Below, piece after piece: positions 11,221 through 24,962 of a stretch of DNA of 64,000 nt (positions within the stretch are counted from its first letter, which is position 1; the number at the start of each line of letters is the position of its first letter). The DNA is taken from contig VXBM01000017.1 of assembly GCA_013400155.1 (NCBI GenBank), forward strand, positions 1,325,996 to 1,389,995, given 5' to 3'. Made by a program: the position numbers and the translations under genes. The stretch is from Helopsaltes ochotensis (taxonomy: Eukaryota > Chordata > Aves > Passeriformes > Locustellidae). The notes beneath the pieces are model-generated. The model had not been told where the DNA came from. It made no database searches and saw only the letters and a program-made list of their open reading frames with translations.

Positions 11221-12550
11221 CTGAAATAATAAAAAAAGAACAGTTAATTATAAAGTGCTAGATAATGAAGAAATAACACATTTTGAAACTCATTCTGCCA
11301 GTTTTCCTTTTACACGATTATCTCAATATAGCCATATACAGTTGTTCAATTCTGATAGTCGCACCAAAAGCTTCCCCCTCTTCCCTCAAGCCCAACAACA
11401 GTACAATCTCAACACATTTCACAAGTTCAAATAAAGAAGGTACAGTATGCTTTTTTTCAAGCGAGGAAAGTTACTTCTGCAGATAGGACTTGAACTAGGA
11501 AACATCCCTTAGACAGATTTTTAATTGAAATGGTATCATCTCTCCATTTATGTATGGCACTTCACAGGATACATGTTATGAAACCATTTAAGAAAAATCA
11601 TTTGTCATCTACAGTGCATTAAAAAAACAGGATCACTAAATGTGTTCAGACCCTGTGGTAGAATCAGATGAACATTTAAAAATATTCTGATGTCTTAATC
11701 ACTGCTTTAAGCAATTTGACTATGTTCTTTTCCTGAAAGAACAGAGGAAACATCATGGTATCAGAATGTTCTCATGTCTTATTTATATTAACTGGTGCAA
11801 TTAAAAATCTGTTTTGAAATAAAAGCAAGGGGATGGAAAACAATAGCAATGTTTTCCCTTACTCACTTTTTATCTTAACATAGGAAATATTGCAGAAAAT
11901 CCTTGAAGTCTTTATGTTTTAACTTGCATTCTTCCAGATTATCTTTGCCAAGTGATATTTATAGAGGGATAATCTTGAGGCAAAATGGTGAGATGATTTA
12001 ACTAAACAGAAATAACTACTGTACCAAACCAATCCAGCGTGCCTACGAGAGGTTTTAGTGCTTCAGAAAACACATAGTTGTGGACCTACATGATCTGTCA
12101 ATTTGGGGGCAATAGAAGAATTTGAAGTGGGTACAATTGATTGTAACAACAGTGAGTTGAGGTTAATAAAATGTGATAAGCTGAAAAGCACAACTCCTCA
12201 GGCTGCTTCACTGCAGAAACATAAGGCTGACCGGGTTACCCTTAGCTGATGTTGACAGAAAAACTGAATCATGGTCCTGACAATTGGGTGCGGGCAAGGT
12301 TAGCCACTTTGACAATTTACTTACAATTGAATCCCTTCTTGTACATCACACAGTCAATGACATTTGCTAGCCTGGCTGTCAAGAAGAAGTGTAGGGTTCA
12401 AAGATATCATGCAGTGTTTTCCTAAACCAGCTTGTGATTAACAAAGCCTATGCTCGTATGAAAAAAGAAGCCTTGCAAGCTTCCACTCTGAAGTGATGCA
12501 CTTACAATGAACTGCAACACAATCAAGAAAGCCTCAAATGGGAACGTGAC

Positions 12551-12582
12551 ATAGAAAAAAATAAAATAAAATAAGAGAAATA
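12551..12582. repeat. short (AAAAT)-type A-rich simple repeat
   Basis: A run of AAAATAAAATAAAAT-like units sits in AT-rich intron. It is small, with no associated element. Confidence 0.6.
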
Positions 12583-14272
12583 AGGGAGTGATAAGGGGGA
12601 ACAGAATAAGAAAATTGACTAAAAATTATGTCTTGTGGCCAACCTCAGGTTTTTGGTCATGCAATTGAAATTGGAAGTTACACTGATCTGTCCTAAGGGA
12701 TTTCTTTAAAATCCCAATACAGCAGGACATTAACATCTGTGTTAAACTATTGTCTGCCCAGGAAATTGGACACCGGTACATGAAATAAAAACTGTTCCAG
12801 TGAAGTGGTGCTTTCTTGTGTGGGAGACTTTGAGAGAATTCATCTCAATTTTCTGCACTGGGGCACCCATGCATAGCACATGTGTTTTGGAAGACCTGGC
12901 TCTGCCACAAGAAAGGATAAATGATTGCACATTTGTTAAAAAGTATCTCGTCTTCAGATTCTCATGTAAGAGCGTCATCTTTTAGCCTGGTGTGCTGCCC
13001 AGCTACATGAATAATGGCAGTCAGCATAAAATCATAGATTTTCCTGCAGTTGACCTCTAATCTAAGGGTGCCTGAACATGCCAAAGAACAACAGCAATCT
13101 TAATTTTCTTCTCTCCTATCAACTGAACATCAGAATGACTCCTGAGCAGCTTATTTCAGTAAGAATTGTGCCTATAGTCTCCTTAAAAGTAGCCTCTCTC
13201 AGAATGATATCCCTTTAAGAATTAAGGTCTTTCTGGAAAAAAAAATTAATAAAGCTCAAAACTCACATTTGGACTGTACAGTTTGGTGTTTGTGAAACGC
13301 TGAGAAATGTGAGGCAGGCTCTGATTGCCAGGGACAGTTCAAAGTAAATTAACCAGATAAAAGCGATGAGAACCTTTTAGTATCTATTCACAATAACAGT
13401 GAGAACAGGAAACAAGCAGAACCCATCTGTGCAGCCCTAGGGCACCTCATACTGAGCTTCACGTCTCTAATAAAGTAGTCAGGTTAAAGTCTAAGTGGAT
13501 GTAACATGTGGAGACTGCTTGGGTTATTGGGTTACAGCGGCCAGCCGGGGCGTTCCCTGATGCAGGTGATAATCAGTATGATAATCACTATATTTACAGG
13601 CTTTCCATTTTATATCTGACACTGAAAATCACGAAGAAGGAGGGATTAAGGAAATAAACAACCTACACAGAAGCTTTACCGCTCCCCAGAGAATGCAGCA
13701 TTTCCATTCATGCGTGACATGCGACAACAGCAGAGCAAAACAGCGACAGAACAGAATTTTCTTAGGAGGCTTCATTTCACATCAGGAGTTCTTTCAGTTT
13801 TGATAAACTTTAAACGTTATTCATTCATTACTCCAACTCAGCATTTTCAGAGCTGTTTTCTGTTACTGCCTACAGAACATTTCGTAAAACCCTCTCCCCA
13901 CCTTATCACTGTTTCATATTAAATATATTAAAAACTCACACTCCTTTTTCTATATAATATTTTTACTAACTGTGACAGCAAATTTATTTTTGCACCACGC
14001 AAAGTAGAAATGAGATTTGTTTTTAGTTGTGAAATGTCATTTGGCTCATGCTGTTTGGGGGAAAAAAAATCCTAAGTACACTCATGCTGACAAAACCTGT
14101 GTGCAACGCTACTTAATGGGAGTAACACAATGTCACCAAAGTTAACACACACCCTCTCTTTGCACAATAGTGAGCAGTTTACACAGGAAAGCAAGATTAA
14201 TTAAGGAGATAACAATAAAAAAGACAACTTCCTTTAGTGCTGCCCTTGCTGTTACGTTAGAATTTGCTTGCT

Positions 14273-14374
14273 AGCTGAAAACTATTTCCATTCTTGTGTG
14301 TATTTTACTGCTGTTGAAATCCCAGCTGAAAACTATTTCCATTCTTGCATGTATTTTATTGCTGTCTGAGCCCC
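14273..14374. repeat. 51-bp tandem duplication
   Basis: Two adjacent 51-bp copies both begin AGCTGAAAACTATTTCCATT (14273 and 14324). They differ at a handful of positions, for example TTGTGTGT versus TTGCATGT and TTACTGCTG versus TTATTGCTG. It is a simple local duplication with moderate divergence and no coding content. Confidence 0.9.
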
Positions 14375-16925
14375 AGCACTCAGTAAAAGGAACTGTTTAT
14401 AATCTACACACAGGCTAATTTTAACGGGACTTGTTAAAATCCTGAGCCCTTTTATCAGTAGCAGTACAAACTATTTGTTTATAAGTAAACAGAAACATAC
14501 CCTCCAAACACAGAAACCATCAGCCTCTGCAATCCTAGGAGTAACATATAATCCTACGTTAGCCCCTTGTGCTGAAATACTTTTACAATAATAGAGTTAA
14601 GATGGCTCGACTTCAATAATTGCATGTTCAGTTTGCCACAAGACACAGAAGGCACACCATATATTAAATATTCTTGACACATCCAAATTTTTTTTTGTTG
14701 GTACCAAGGTTTTATGATTACTTGATCAAATTACAGCCAAAATGGTAACAACATGCATAGTGGGTTAAAATTAATTAATGTAGGCCAACATAAAACTCAC
14801 GCACTTGCACTGAACAGCATTTGAAACCATATATTGCCAAAATTAGCTGACAAAGGCTGTTTCAAAAACATCAGCAACATTATTATCTACAATATGCATT
14901 TTAACCTTTGTATGGAAAAAAAAAGGAGCACTAAAAACTAAATTTGCATTTCATTGCCGAAATCAACATTATCTCATAAAGAAATGATAAAACAGCAGGA
15001 CAGCAATGATACCCTTGCACACTGAATGCATTTCCCATAATTGCACAAAAAATCAAATGCAGGGGACGCTGAAGATAATCCCTCCCCTGCCATCCTTCTT
15101 GGTAGGGAAAATACCTCACACAATAACCTCAACTCACATATTACAGTACTACCCCCCGGATTTGATTTACTGTTTTTAATTGGGAGATTACTGACAGGTT
15201 TTGAGGGAATTCCTACTTCATTAACTGTAAACTTCCTGACTTGTCCAAAATATACCCTATTCCCATTTTCAGGAATACCATCCTCTTTTCTCTGCACAGC
15301 AAGTCTGTGACACAGAGGGTTCAGCCCGGCCCATGAATCAATGCAATCTCAAGCCTGCACACACACAGAGCATGTGGAACTGCAGAGGAAGGTCCTTGCA
15401 GCCCAATGCAGAGCAGAGCGCATAACAACAAAAAGAAATGAAAAGGAAAACTTGTGTGGACTCACTCAATGAGAAATAATAAATGACCACGAGGACCATA
15501 TACTTTGTGTCTGCATTTGACGGGACAATTCCTACTGGTAACAACCATGTTTGATTGTAATTTGAATAGTACTTCCAACACTGTAGCTTACAAGCCTTTC
15601 TAGACTGCTAAATCTTCTAAACATGACTCGTAAACATTTCCTAACTTTCCTACATTTCAGAAAGATGAATTGTTAATTTTCTGCTATTTACACTGTTTCC
15701 TTGAAGACACTGAATACTTTGATTATCTCACTCAGGTTATTCCCTTTCTCTTCAGTATAATCATTTACTACCATTCATTCCACTCCTGAGCTCACCTCCA
15801 ATCCTGGTTTAAATTTGTGTTCTTTGTATCCTCCCTTGCTTTTCTACAGATTGTATTGTTTGTGGCAACAAAGTTACTTACACAAATCTCGAACATTAAA
15901 ACCCTGTTATCTAAAAAGAATGGGCAACAACTGAAATAAACAAATGAAGATATAGGGAAGATTTTTGTAGAAGTGATGCCCACTGATATCTACAACTTCA
16001 TTCTGTAGAAGACAGACTCAAATAATTAAAGTTGGTTTAAATTTAAAATCTCCTTTCTTAGAGGTAGATGCTGAAGACTCACATTTCTGAAAAAAATATT
16101 TTAATTCATGACTTCCTAAAGGACAGCAGACTTGTAAAATAAAAACCAAAACTAAACAAAAAACCAAAAAGTCATGTATTATTTGTCTCTCTGTATTATA
16201 GAGACATTTATTGTAATATAATTACTAAAACTTGCCGTTCACCTTTCCTTAAGTAGGTACATTTGTCCTTCTATCTGTCCCTCCCTTCTACCATCTTTCC
16301 CTGTCCCTAACAAGGAGCTTTCTTATACAATTCTTTGTTTTCAGAGCTATATCCTTGTTTTATATATGTCATAGGTACTGAGAACTTCTGATTTCGGTAG
16401 CACCTGTTGCACCCTGTAAATCTGAGTATGAGCCAAAAAAAGGACACCCTCTTTGGTCAAAATCTCCCTTCTTATTTTCTTGGAAGGTAAGTAATGAAGA
16501 ATGAATTATCCAGATCACCATGTGCCCTCCTTTTGGTGTTTCCTTCCTAAAAAACTTGTCACAGTGCAGGAGATAAGCTAGTTTTTAAGAAAGAGACCTT
16601 GTGAACTGTGCCATGACATGTTTTCTACTCTTCCAGCTTCAGGACAGTTTATATGAAACATGACCCTGGAAACAGAGCTTAAGGCACAGAGAGGACAATG
16701 GATTTTCAATTGCTGCCTTTGAATTATAACAAAGATGTCATAAATACATCCACTAACTTCATGGTAGTGTTGGTGGGGTGTTCTGTCAAATCCAGGTATT
16801 TAATGCAGCCCATGAATGTGCAGCAATATGATCTGTCTTTATACCACTTTTTCCTGTGTATTATTCACAAAGCCACAGTAAATCTGATTTTATTCCCTGT
16901 CCCAATTTTAGGAAAATAATAGATT

Positions 16926-16945
16926 CATATATATATACACACACA
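16926..16945. repeat. (TA)n(CA)n microsatellite
   Basis: A short compound dinucleotide tract of TA units followed by CA units, about 20 bp long. Confidence 0.85.
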
Positions 16946-19828
16946 GAGATATCACAGCAAATCCACAGTTCTTAACATGGTGAATTAACAGCATACAAGA
17001 ACTACAAGTACTTTCATGCGATGCAAATAGAGGTGATGTCAAAGCTGTGGTAATGATAATCATGACCTCCCTAAGGAATTAGAGGTAGATTCTGCTAAAG
17101 ACTCTGCTGATCAGTTGAAAACATGATTTCAACAAATGGCTGCTATTATTCTGCTACTTAAAATGAATGGATGAAAAAGTCTACCAGGACACAATTCCAG
17201 CTGGATCACTAACCTTTAGTGCCAACAGAACATTTTTTGTAGTTAGTGGTAAGATACACGTGTTCATCTTCATTCAGTGCTAAATAGCTATCAGTGGTTA
17301 CTCAAAACACTGCAGATCGTCCTATCCAGCCTGTCATGTCACTGTAGTTTGATTTAGACAGGCATTACTTTAAGGTCAACTATTACTACATTTCACTGTG
17401 TAAAGGCAATACAAGCTCGTATGCCTTTATTAAAAAATGGCCATTTATAAAGGCATTAAGGGCTCAAAGGTAAATGTAATTTCATGCTTTTCCTTTTTTC
17501 CTTTTCCTCAGAGATAGTTGCTTTAATACAAGACTTTGAGAACAGAAGACAAAAGAACCATCCCGTGTATTTTCTGAAACAAATGGTGAAATTCTGCTAC
17601 AGCTGAGAAAGTTTGTGCTACACTTCAGGGGATGTGTTACACAGATATAATGCTTCAATATTGTTTTTGTTTGACACCACAGAGGACTAATTCTTGATTC
17701 AGTCTGTAGTGTAAACCTGTTCATGTTTCAGAGAAGATCAGTAAAAATGGTCAGAGAATGGACAGACCCCAAACACAGCTTGAGAATCCACACTGAGAAG
17801 CAGCAAGCATCCACCTCTCACTGGTTATTACCAGTGGAAAAAAACACAGCTGGCATCAGTTGGATGGGCAGATTATCATAAAGGAACACTGAGGGGTTTT
17901 TTACTGCACTTTCCTTTTCTTATGAGCAGTACCAGACCCCAAAATTGTTTTGCCTTTTTTTTTTATAAAGGATAGATAGCGGGAATTCATATCATATCCT
18001 GAAATGTTATTTCAGCATGCTCCAGAAATACTAAAGACACTGGTAAATATATGTACATTGCCTTCACCCAGTAGCTGAAAATATAAAATAACAAGAATCA
18101 GTTCAAGTGAATAATCAGAATAAGTATAAATACCATATGGGGTTAAAGTTGTAGTGTTCAGAGGAGGTTCTGGCAGAGTACCAGAGGGTTTTGTTTGAAA
18201 AAGCCTAGTGTGAAAAGAATTGAGAAAGAAACATATTTCCTGTCCTGCTTGGGTTCACCCTGGAGTGTCTGTATCACGTACAATTCATTAATATTCAAAC
18301 TATTTATTCTCCTATTCAGGTTACTACCAGAACTATAGTTCCTGCCAGAATCTTCTGTGGAAAGATTCACCCTGAGTCAGAGCTTAATGCCATTACAGGG
18401 TCTGCAACAGCTGCAGCAGGGATGTGCCTCTGAGCCATTTTGAAATTTTATGATGGATAAAGTGCTATTACTTACATCTCTATCTTACATCCTTACCTGA
18501 AGGACTGAACTGCTTATGACTCTGTGTATCTCTCCTCACATATTACAAGCATCTAATTAGTGAACAATACCTCTTTACATCATTTCTCTATACAAATGTC
18601 TGTTTCTACCTTAAAAATAAATGCATCATCATCATAAGTGAGAAAGAAGAAAAAAAAATACACCCCTTCCTTAAATATCATTGAATCAGGAGAGCATAAA
18701 AATTAAAACAAAAATATTAAGTGGTAGAAGATAAAGAGTTTTATTTGTATCTAAAAATAGAAGATGTGTCTTTTGAAGTCTTTAATACTGTTCATTGAAT
18801 GCTCCCAGTTCTAACTTTCTGGCAGGAGGGTGACAAACAGAAATAAAAGACTGCATCATTTCCAATGAGGCCTTTTATGATTGTAACCACTCAAACTAGC
18901 CTGAAATCAGACAAGACATTCTTGTCTAGCAATTTCAGATGAAGAGAATAATCAGATACTCTGCTAAAAGTGCTAGGATCCAGCAGGATTGTCTCTAGTC
19001 CTGGTAAAAGGTTAATGTATTTTTAGCAGTGAAATTGAGTTGTTTTATATACTTTGTTTATGTGATGTCATGCACAGCCATTTAGAATTATAACTGAGGC
19101 TGTGGCATTGGGAACTCAGTAAAAAGCAATCATTGTGTCACACTCCTCATGTGCTGGGGTTGCTCTGCTTGTTAACTCTAGCAAAAAATAAAGTTGCTTA
19201 CTGCAGTCTTCAGCAATAACAATAACTTTTTAACTGATCTTCAAATTACGTATTTTACCTTTTCAATGAATTTCATACCCAGCTGACTTTAGGATTTTTA
19301 CTGGAGTTTCTTGTGCTGTTTAATGCAAATTCAATGATGCATTTATCTGTCTTCAAGATATGAACGCTCAAGATGAATTTTGTTTTCTGAAATTTTCAGT
19401 TTTAGCTAAGTGTAGCTCCTTTATGGAAGGAAAAATCTAGTTCTCAGTCTGTACCAGCAGTGCTCTCTCACAACATGGTCACTGCATGGAAAAACAACAT
19501 TTCAATCTGACCACAGCTAGATCACTGTGGTCCTGAGCGAAGAACATAAGCTCTAATTCCAGATGTGACCAAGGCACTATTTATCATCTTGGACAAGTTG
19601 CTAATTTCTTGGATCAATTTTTAAAAATCCATTGAAGTTAGAATTTAACTGCTTTTGAGCATTAAGTGTTTATGGATGAAGGAGTTTGTAAAGTTTATGA
19701 TTCTATTAGCAGGCATCCTGAACTTGAGACAGGCTCAAACAGATCAGAGATGGAAAGAATAGTCAAATAATGAAATTAAAGGGATATGCTTCCAACATAT
19801 TTTAAAATGTTATTACAAAAGATATGCA

Positions 19829-20590
19829 GTGGTTGAGTTTGGAAGGGGCCTCTGCACATCATCTATGGAGTCCAACCCCAAGCAGGGTCAGCTAAAGGAG
19901 GCTGCCCAGGACCACTGGGTTTTGAATACTTCCAAGGATGGAGTCTCCACAGCCTTTCTGGAAAATCTGTTTCAACACTTGACCACCTTCACAGCACAGC
20001 TTTTTTCTTACACTTAAATGAAATTTCCCGTAGTTGAATGTGTGCCTGTTGCCTTGTGTTGTGTCACCACCACCGCTGTAAAGAGCCCGCCTCCATTTTA
20101 GTTATTACCTCTTGTTAGATTGGTGAGATCCCCCCCTCTTTTCGAGGCTCTCTGTCTCCCCTCCTCATAAAACAGATGCTCCAACCCTCAGTCACCTTTG
20201 TGGCCCTTTGGTGGCATCACTGCAGTAAGTCTGTGTCCTTCTCGTGTTGGGAGCCCAGAACTGGACCCAACGCTGCAGCTACATCTCATCGGGGCTGAGC
20301 GGAGGGGAGGGCCCACTGCCCCCAGCACCGCTGGAAATGCTCTTCCCAGGGCAGCCCCTAATGCTGTGCTCTTCCTTCCTTGTTGTGCAGGCACAGAACT
20401 GCCTCACATCCTTCTTTGTTTCCCACTGAAATTCTGAGGTCCTCTTTTGCAAAGCTGCTTTCTACCCAACTGGTTCCCAGCCTGTCCTGGGACCAACATT
20501 CTTCCCCATGGAAGAGGACCTTCCATTTCCATTTGCTGAACTTCATGAGATTTCCATGAGGCCATTTCTTCCCTCTGTCAAGGTCTTTGA
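19829..20590 (-). mobile_element. CR1 LINE, 3' part (~760 bp)
   Basis: Read on the plus strand, this begins with the reverse complement of a CR1 3' end (TTTGGAAGGGGCCTCTGCAC, then AGTCCAACCCC and AGCAGGGTCAGC). It continues through GGATGGAGTCTCCACAGCC and GAGCCCAGAACTGGACCCAA into the ORF2 tail (TTGCTGAACTTCATGAGATT) and a segment matching CTTCCCTCTGTCAAGGTC. The element is 5'-truncated and lies in the ADK sense orientation. Many substitutions, indels and lost frames show it is old and inactive. Confidence 0.9.
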
Positions 20591-20703
20591 AATTTGATAT
20601 TACATTGTGATTTTTCTTAAAGAAGTGCGGTTCAGAATTCCTATGACAAATGAAACTACAAGCATACTGAGCATTCTATTTTACTTTTAAGACACCACAC
20701 TTA

Positions 20704-20762
20704 TGAAAAAAGAAAAAAGAAGAAAACAATAAAAAGTAAGAGGTAAAAAAATATAATAAAAT
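20704..20762. repeat. A-rich low-complexity tract
   Basis: A-rich sequence of AAAAAAG/GAAGAAAA-like units lies about 110 bp beyond the CR1 copy. It has no coding content. Confidence 0.6.
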
Positions 20763-21083
20763 GGTGTACAAATATGCATTAATTTCTTTAGGGAAAAAAT
20801 TTTGAAATTAGATATTGTAATGATGGAAAATCACATTCCTACATTGAAGATCAGTAATCTTTCACCTAATACATAACAATAACATAATTATGACAACAAC
20901 TTATTTGTCAAAAGTGCATAGTTTAGCACTGCATTACCGCATGGATAACTGTATGCACATCCCTTTCTTTCAGTGTGATCATTTGCCCCAAGATGCACTG
21001 GATGTGCAGCAGTAATGCTGATATGCTGAATTCACAGTGGTTTTGCCTATCAGGTATTTGCCTTTCCTGTTAAACCAACTTTA

Positions 21084-21114
21084 TGTACACATACATATAT
21101 CCATACACACACAC
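21084..21114. repeat. degenerate (TA/CA) dinucleotide repeat
   Basis: Interrupted CACATACATATAT and CACACACACAC units, about 30 bp in total. Confidence 0.75.
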
Positions 21115-24100
21115 GACCTTCACAAATGCATATATAGATCATGACACCCCAAATGTGATTTTCCTCTCTGAAAGTTCCTATGCTTCAGTTTTCCATATGC
21201 ACTCATTTTCCAAGCCCTTCCTTGTTAAATCAGTGGTTTTAAGAAGCAATTTCATTCACTAGACCTTCAGCTAGGGAAAAACAAGGTGCCTGCAATGGAA
21301 TCCCAGCCAGTAAAATATAACAATTTATTGGCACCTTCAAGTTTTCTGAGCACTTAAAGGTTATGAAGACCTACAGGTATGATTTGAGATATACAAATAT
21401 ACTGGTTATAGCACCAGTTCATGTTAAATAGTCCTTAGAGATCTTTTTGTTACTATGAAGTTATTTTACCTTCTTAATATAGTTGCAATGACTTGTTATC
21501 TGTTCCCCCTTCAAGATATCATTTGTTATATTCACTACTTATAAAATATTAAATTACATTTTTCTTCCAGCATAATGACTGAAGTTGTAGTACAAGTTGC
21601 TATGTTCATAAGCTCACATAGATAACTTTTAAAGTCAAGGTGAAAAATAAAATTGGGACTCAGTTCACATAGAAGAGAAGTGAAAGATTTGGTCAACGTT
21701 TCAATAAAAGAAAATTCTGAATTTCAACTGTGCTCTTACAAGAGCAGCTCCCTAAATCTCTGCTAAGCAAGGACACTCTCCTAGTGGCACCGGTTGTATA
21801 TTCTAAAGGATCATAAAAATCTATTAAAGTTTTCAATCAATAAAGTTTTATAAACTTGGTACAGAATGATACAAAAAATTACCATTTCTGATTCTACCAT
21901 ATGTGCATTCTCCACATACTTCCAGACTCAAGGAAAAAAATTTTTAAGCCTCAGCTATACTTCAGAACAGTTAGCATTTAACCTCTAATTCTTTGACTTT
22001 GAAATGCTACATTTATTTTAAGATTTGTCTCACAACTATTTTTTAATTATTGAGGTACCAGATTGACATTAAATTTTAGTATATATTTCTATATTTGTTA
22101 ACCATTACTATATGCTTAGTATATGTAAGTAAATGAACCTGAAATTGCACCTGATACCTTTCTTATTTTATACATGACAAGTGGAAGACTACAAATTATT
22201 CTGAAGCTGAAATTAGTAGTCATAGTAATAGTAATTCAGTTTTGGACAGGTTATTTTTAGCTAAGTACTTGCTCAAGCCCTTCACTACAGATTTCTCACA
22301 CCTCTGAGCGTTTCAAAGTATAAATAATCTATTTTTTTCCTCTGCCTCTAGCATTACATTTTTGTTTAAATATAACAGAAGTTATTTCAATCTATTTAGT
22401 TTGACTCACACTTTCCAACACAAAGAATTCCTGCAATTTCTTCCAAGATGCTGTGTCTCTTCCATTTTATGCAGAATTTGAAAAGAGCTGTAGGGTCAGC
22501 TCAGTGCTGTTCTTTTGTTCAGACTGCATTTTGATTTGGGCTCTAGAAATTCACTTCTTTGTCTTACATTGGTAATAAATTTTTTGACCAAATATCAGGT
22601 AACAAGTGAATGGGAACATTCTAAAGTAGTAGTGCTATACTGTCAGAGCAGAAGTAGTGGCAATAACAGCACACCAGATGCTGCTGGAGGTTTTTTTTGT
22701 AAGACAGTTATTTATGGATTTAGGGAAATGAAGAAAAAATAAGATAGGGCCTCTAAAAAGTGGCACAAATTTGTAGAATCTTCTTGGTTTGAAGTTTATT
22801 TTTTTTTTCTAAAGAGCTACAAGAAATGTAGTGCTCACATAATATACTAAAACCTAATTATGTTATGAACAAGTCAAAACAGATATTCAGCACTAGAAAA
22901 CATGTATACTACAACTTTCTTATTCTTTACCTCTCATAAGATTTTTATACCATGCATGTTCCTCTTTCAGTCAGGTTAATCAACTCTTCTGAACTGTGCT
23001 TAAAGCAGCCACATATGATATTTACCATGCTGCGTTTTGAAAATCACCATGCTCTAAAAGGCATTTTGATATCTTAGGTTTAGATCATGAAAACGAACAG
23101 TTTATTTGGAGCCTGGATGGCTTACATGGCTAGCAGTGAACAGTTTGCAGAGGATACCATGCTAAAAGTGTCACTTTTAAGAAATAATATTGAAGTAGTT
23201 CTTTACAAACATGGCGCTTGTCCAAAGCACATATGGAACATAAATATAACCGTAAACTTTTATGCACCAGATTTGACCAAGGTCTTGAGTGCTAATTTAT
23301 ATTTTCTCCATTTTGCTGGAAGACTAGCTGCATTTGATAAAGCTACTTCATAAGGACTCTCTTCTCCTAACATTTACACATCACACATCTGGACTTGGAA
23401 AAGAATTCTGAGTAAAAGAGCCAACTAATGCAGATCTTGTTTATGTTATGTGCAATTACTCTTGTGTCATGAATCTCCCTGGGATATCAGAATGTGCTGA
23501 AGACACCCAAACAATATGTACTGCAAATAAAAGTGCAAAAGCCTGAGTGTTTCTGTCCCTATCAATGATCCTGGTACACACGATCATGGAGGAAAATTAA
23601 TGGTATTTGTATTTTCTAACAATATTGCATTTCATTTTTATTAATTATTTGTATGTAATTAGAGCTGCCCTCAGCATCTGAAGGTCTCTGTTTGGATTGT
23701 TTTTCTCTCACAACTCTCTCACTGCAGCCAAGGGAACTAAGTGATGGCAGTTGCAACACTCAATTCAGTTACATAAACACATCTTCCTTGCCAGATTCCC
23801 CTGCGGTGTTCCCATTTCATGAAGTCAGTCTGTAACATTTAGCAATGTACTGTACCAGCAAGTTTCTTTTCATGTCACAAAAGATTAGGTCCTCTGCTCC
23901 TGGCAGCAGAGCAGCGTGTGTGAGCATCACACACGGAATTCACCCCACACCAGGTGGCTGCACCAGCAAGGGAACAGAGAAGAAATACAATATTTGACCA
24001 GCTACAGAACAGGAACTGGATGTCAGATTTTAGCAGGAGAAAGACAGCCTTCATCCAGAAAATAAGGCAGATTTATTCCTAAACCTGTTGCAGTGTCAAC

Positions 24101-24948
24101 TGAGTGTACACTATACCTTCAGCCACACACAAGATGCATGTGCTTCAGTCTGCACTGAGTGTATTTGCCAGTAATGATAAATAAGGCTCTGGCCAGACTG
24201 TCCCCGTAGATGTAAACAGAGTTACACATTTTAACATCACAGCTGGAACAAACACACCTCTGACTACGAAAGCAGTATGAGGTAAAAGAGGTGACATACA
24301 CAGAGTGATCTAATCCATCACACAGCCATCAGCTGCAGGGATGAAGGGCTTTCTGGACAAAGTTTCTCCCCACACCTGCCCATCAGCATGAAGCTGGGTG
24401 GTCATAGTCCATCGATTTGCCAGATCTTACCTTCCCCACGGATAGGTCACTGCCAAAGGCTAACTGGTAAATTAGAGACCAGTGGCTGTATGTCTCTGCA
24501 AGGATCAGGCACAATACAAGTCCCTGGGCACGTTTATAGCAGGTAGTGGAGCATCACAGAGGTCCCAGAACTATCTGAGCTACCAGGCTGAGCTGGCAAT
24601 TCATACAGAGTCACACAGCTGAAGGTACTCTTGAAGCACCAGCAAATTGAATCATCTAGTTTTGCAGGTTGCCTGTCCTGGGTCAGTTCAAATGTCATTG
24701 GTTGAAGAGTACTACTATGTACTTCAAGGATTAGTTGTAAATTCTACTTGCTGCCTAGATAAATATAAAAACACTGAGGTTTTTTTTTCTGAGAAAGAAA
24801 CATAGGAGAATAGAAAGAATCCAAATGAAAACTGAAATAGCTGGGATTACTTATTAATGGTTAAGAATTACAACACAATGAAAGAGGCTTTTTTGGACCC
24901 TTTTACACAATTCTCAGTCAACATTGAAGCTGTGTAAAAAGGTTTCCT

Positions 24949-24962
24949 TCCTTCCTTCTTTC
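24949..24962. repeat. short (TTCC)n tract
   Basis: Three to four TTCC/TTCT units form a minor pyrimidine microsatellite. Confidence 0.6.

Noticed and set aside
19540..19680. Possible MIR-like segment (CTAATTCCAGATGTGACC, then CTTGGACAAGTTGCTAATTT)
   Set aside because: Only two short words match and they are out of the expected spacing, so this is not enough to call a SINE.
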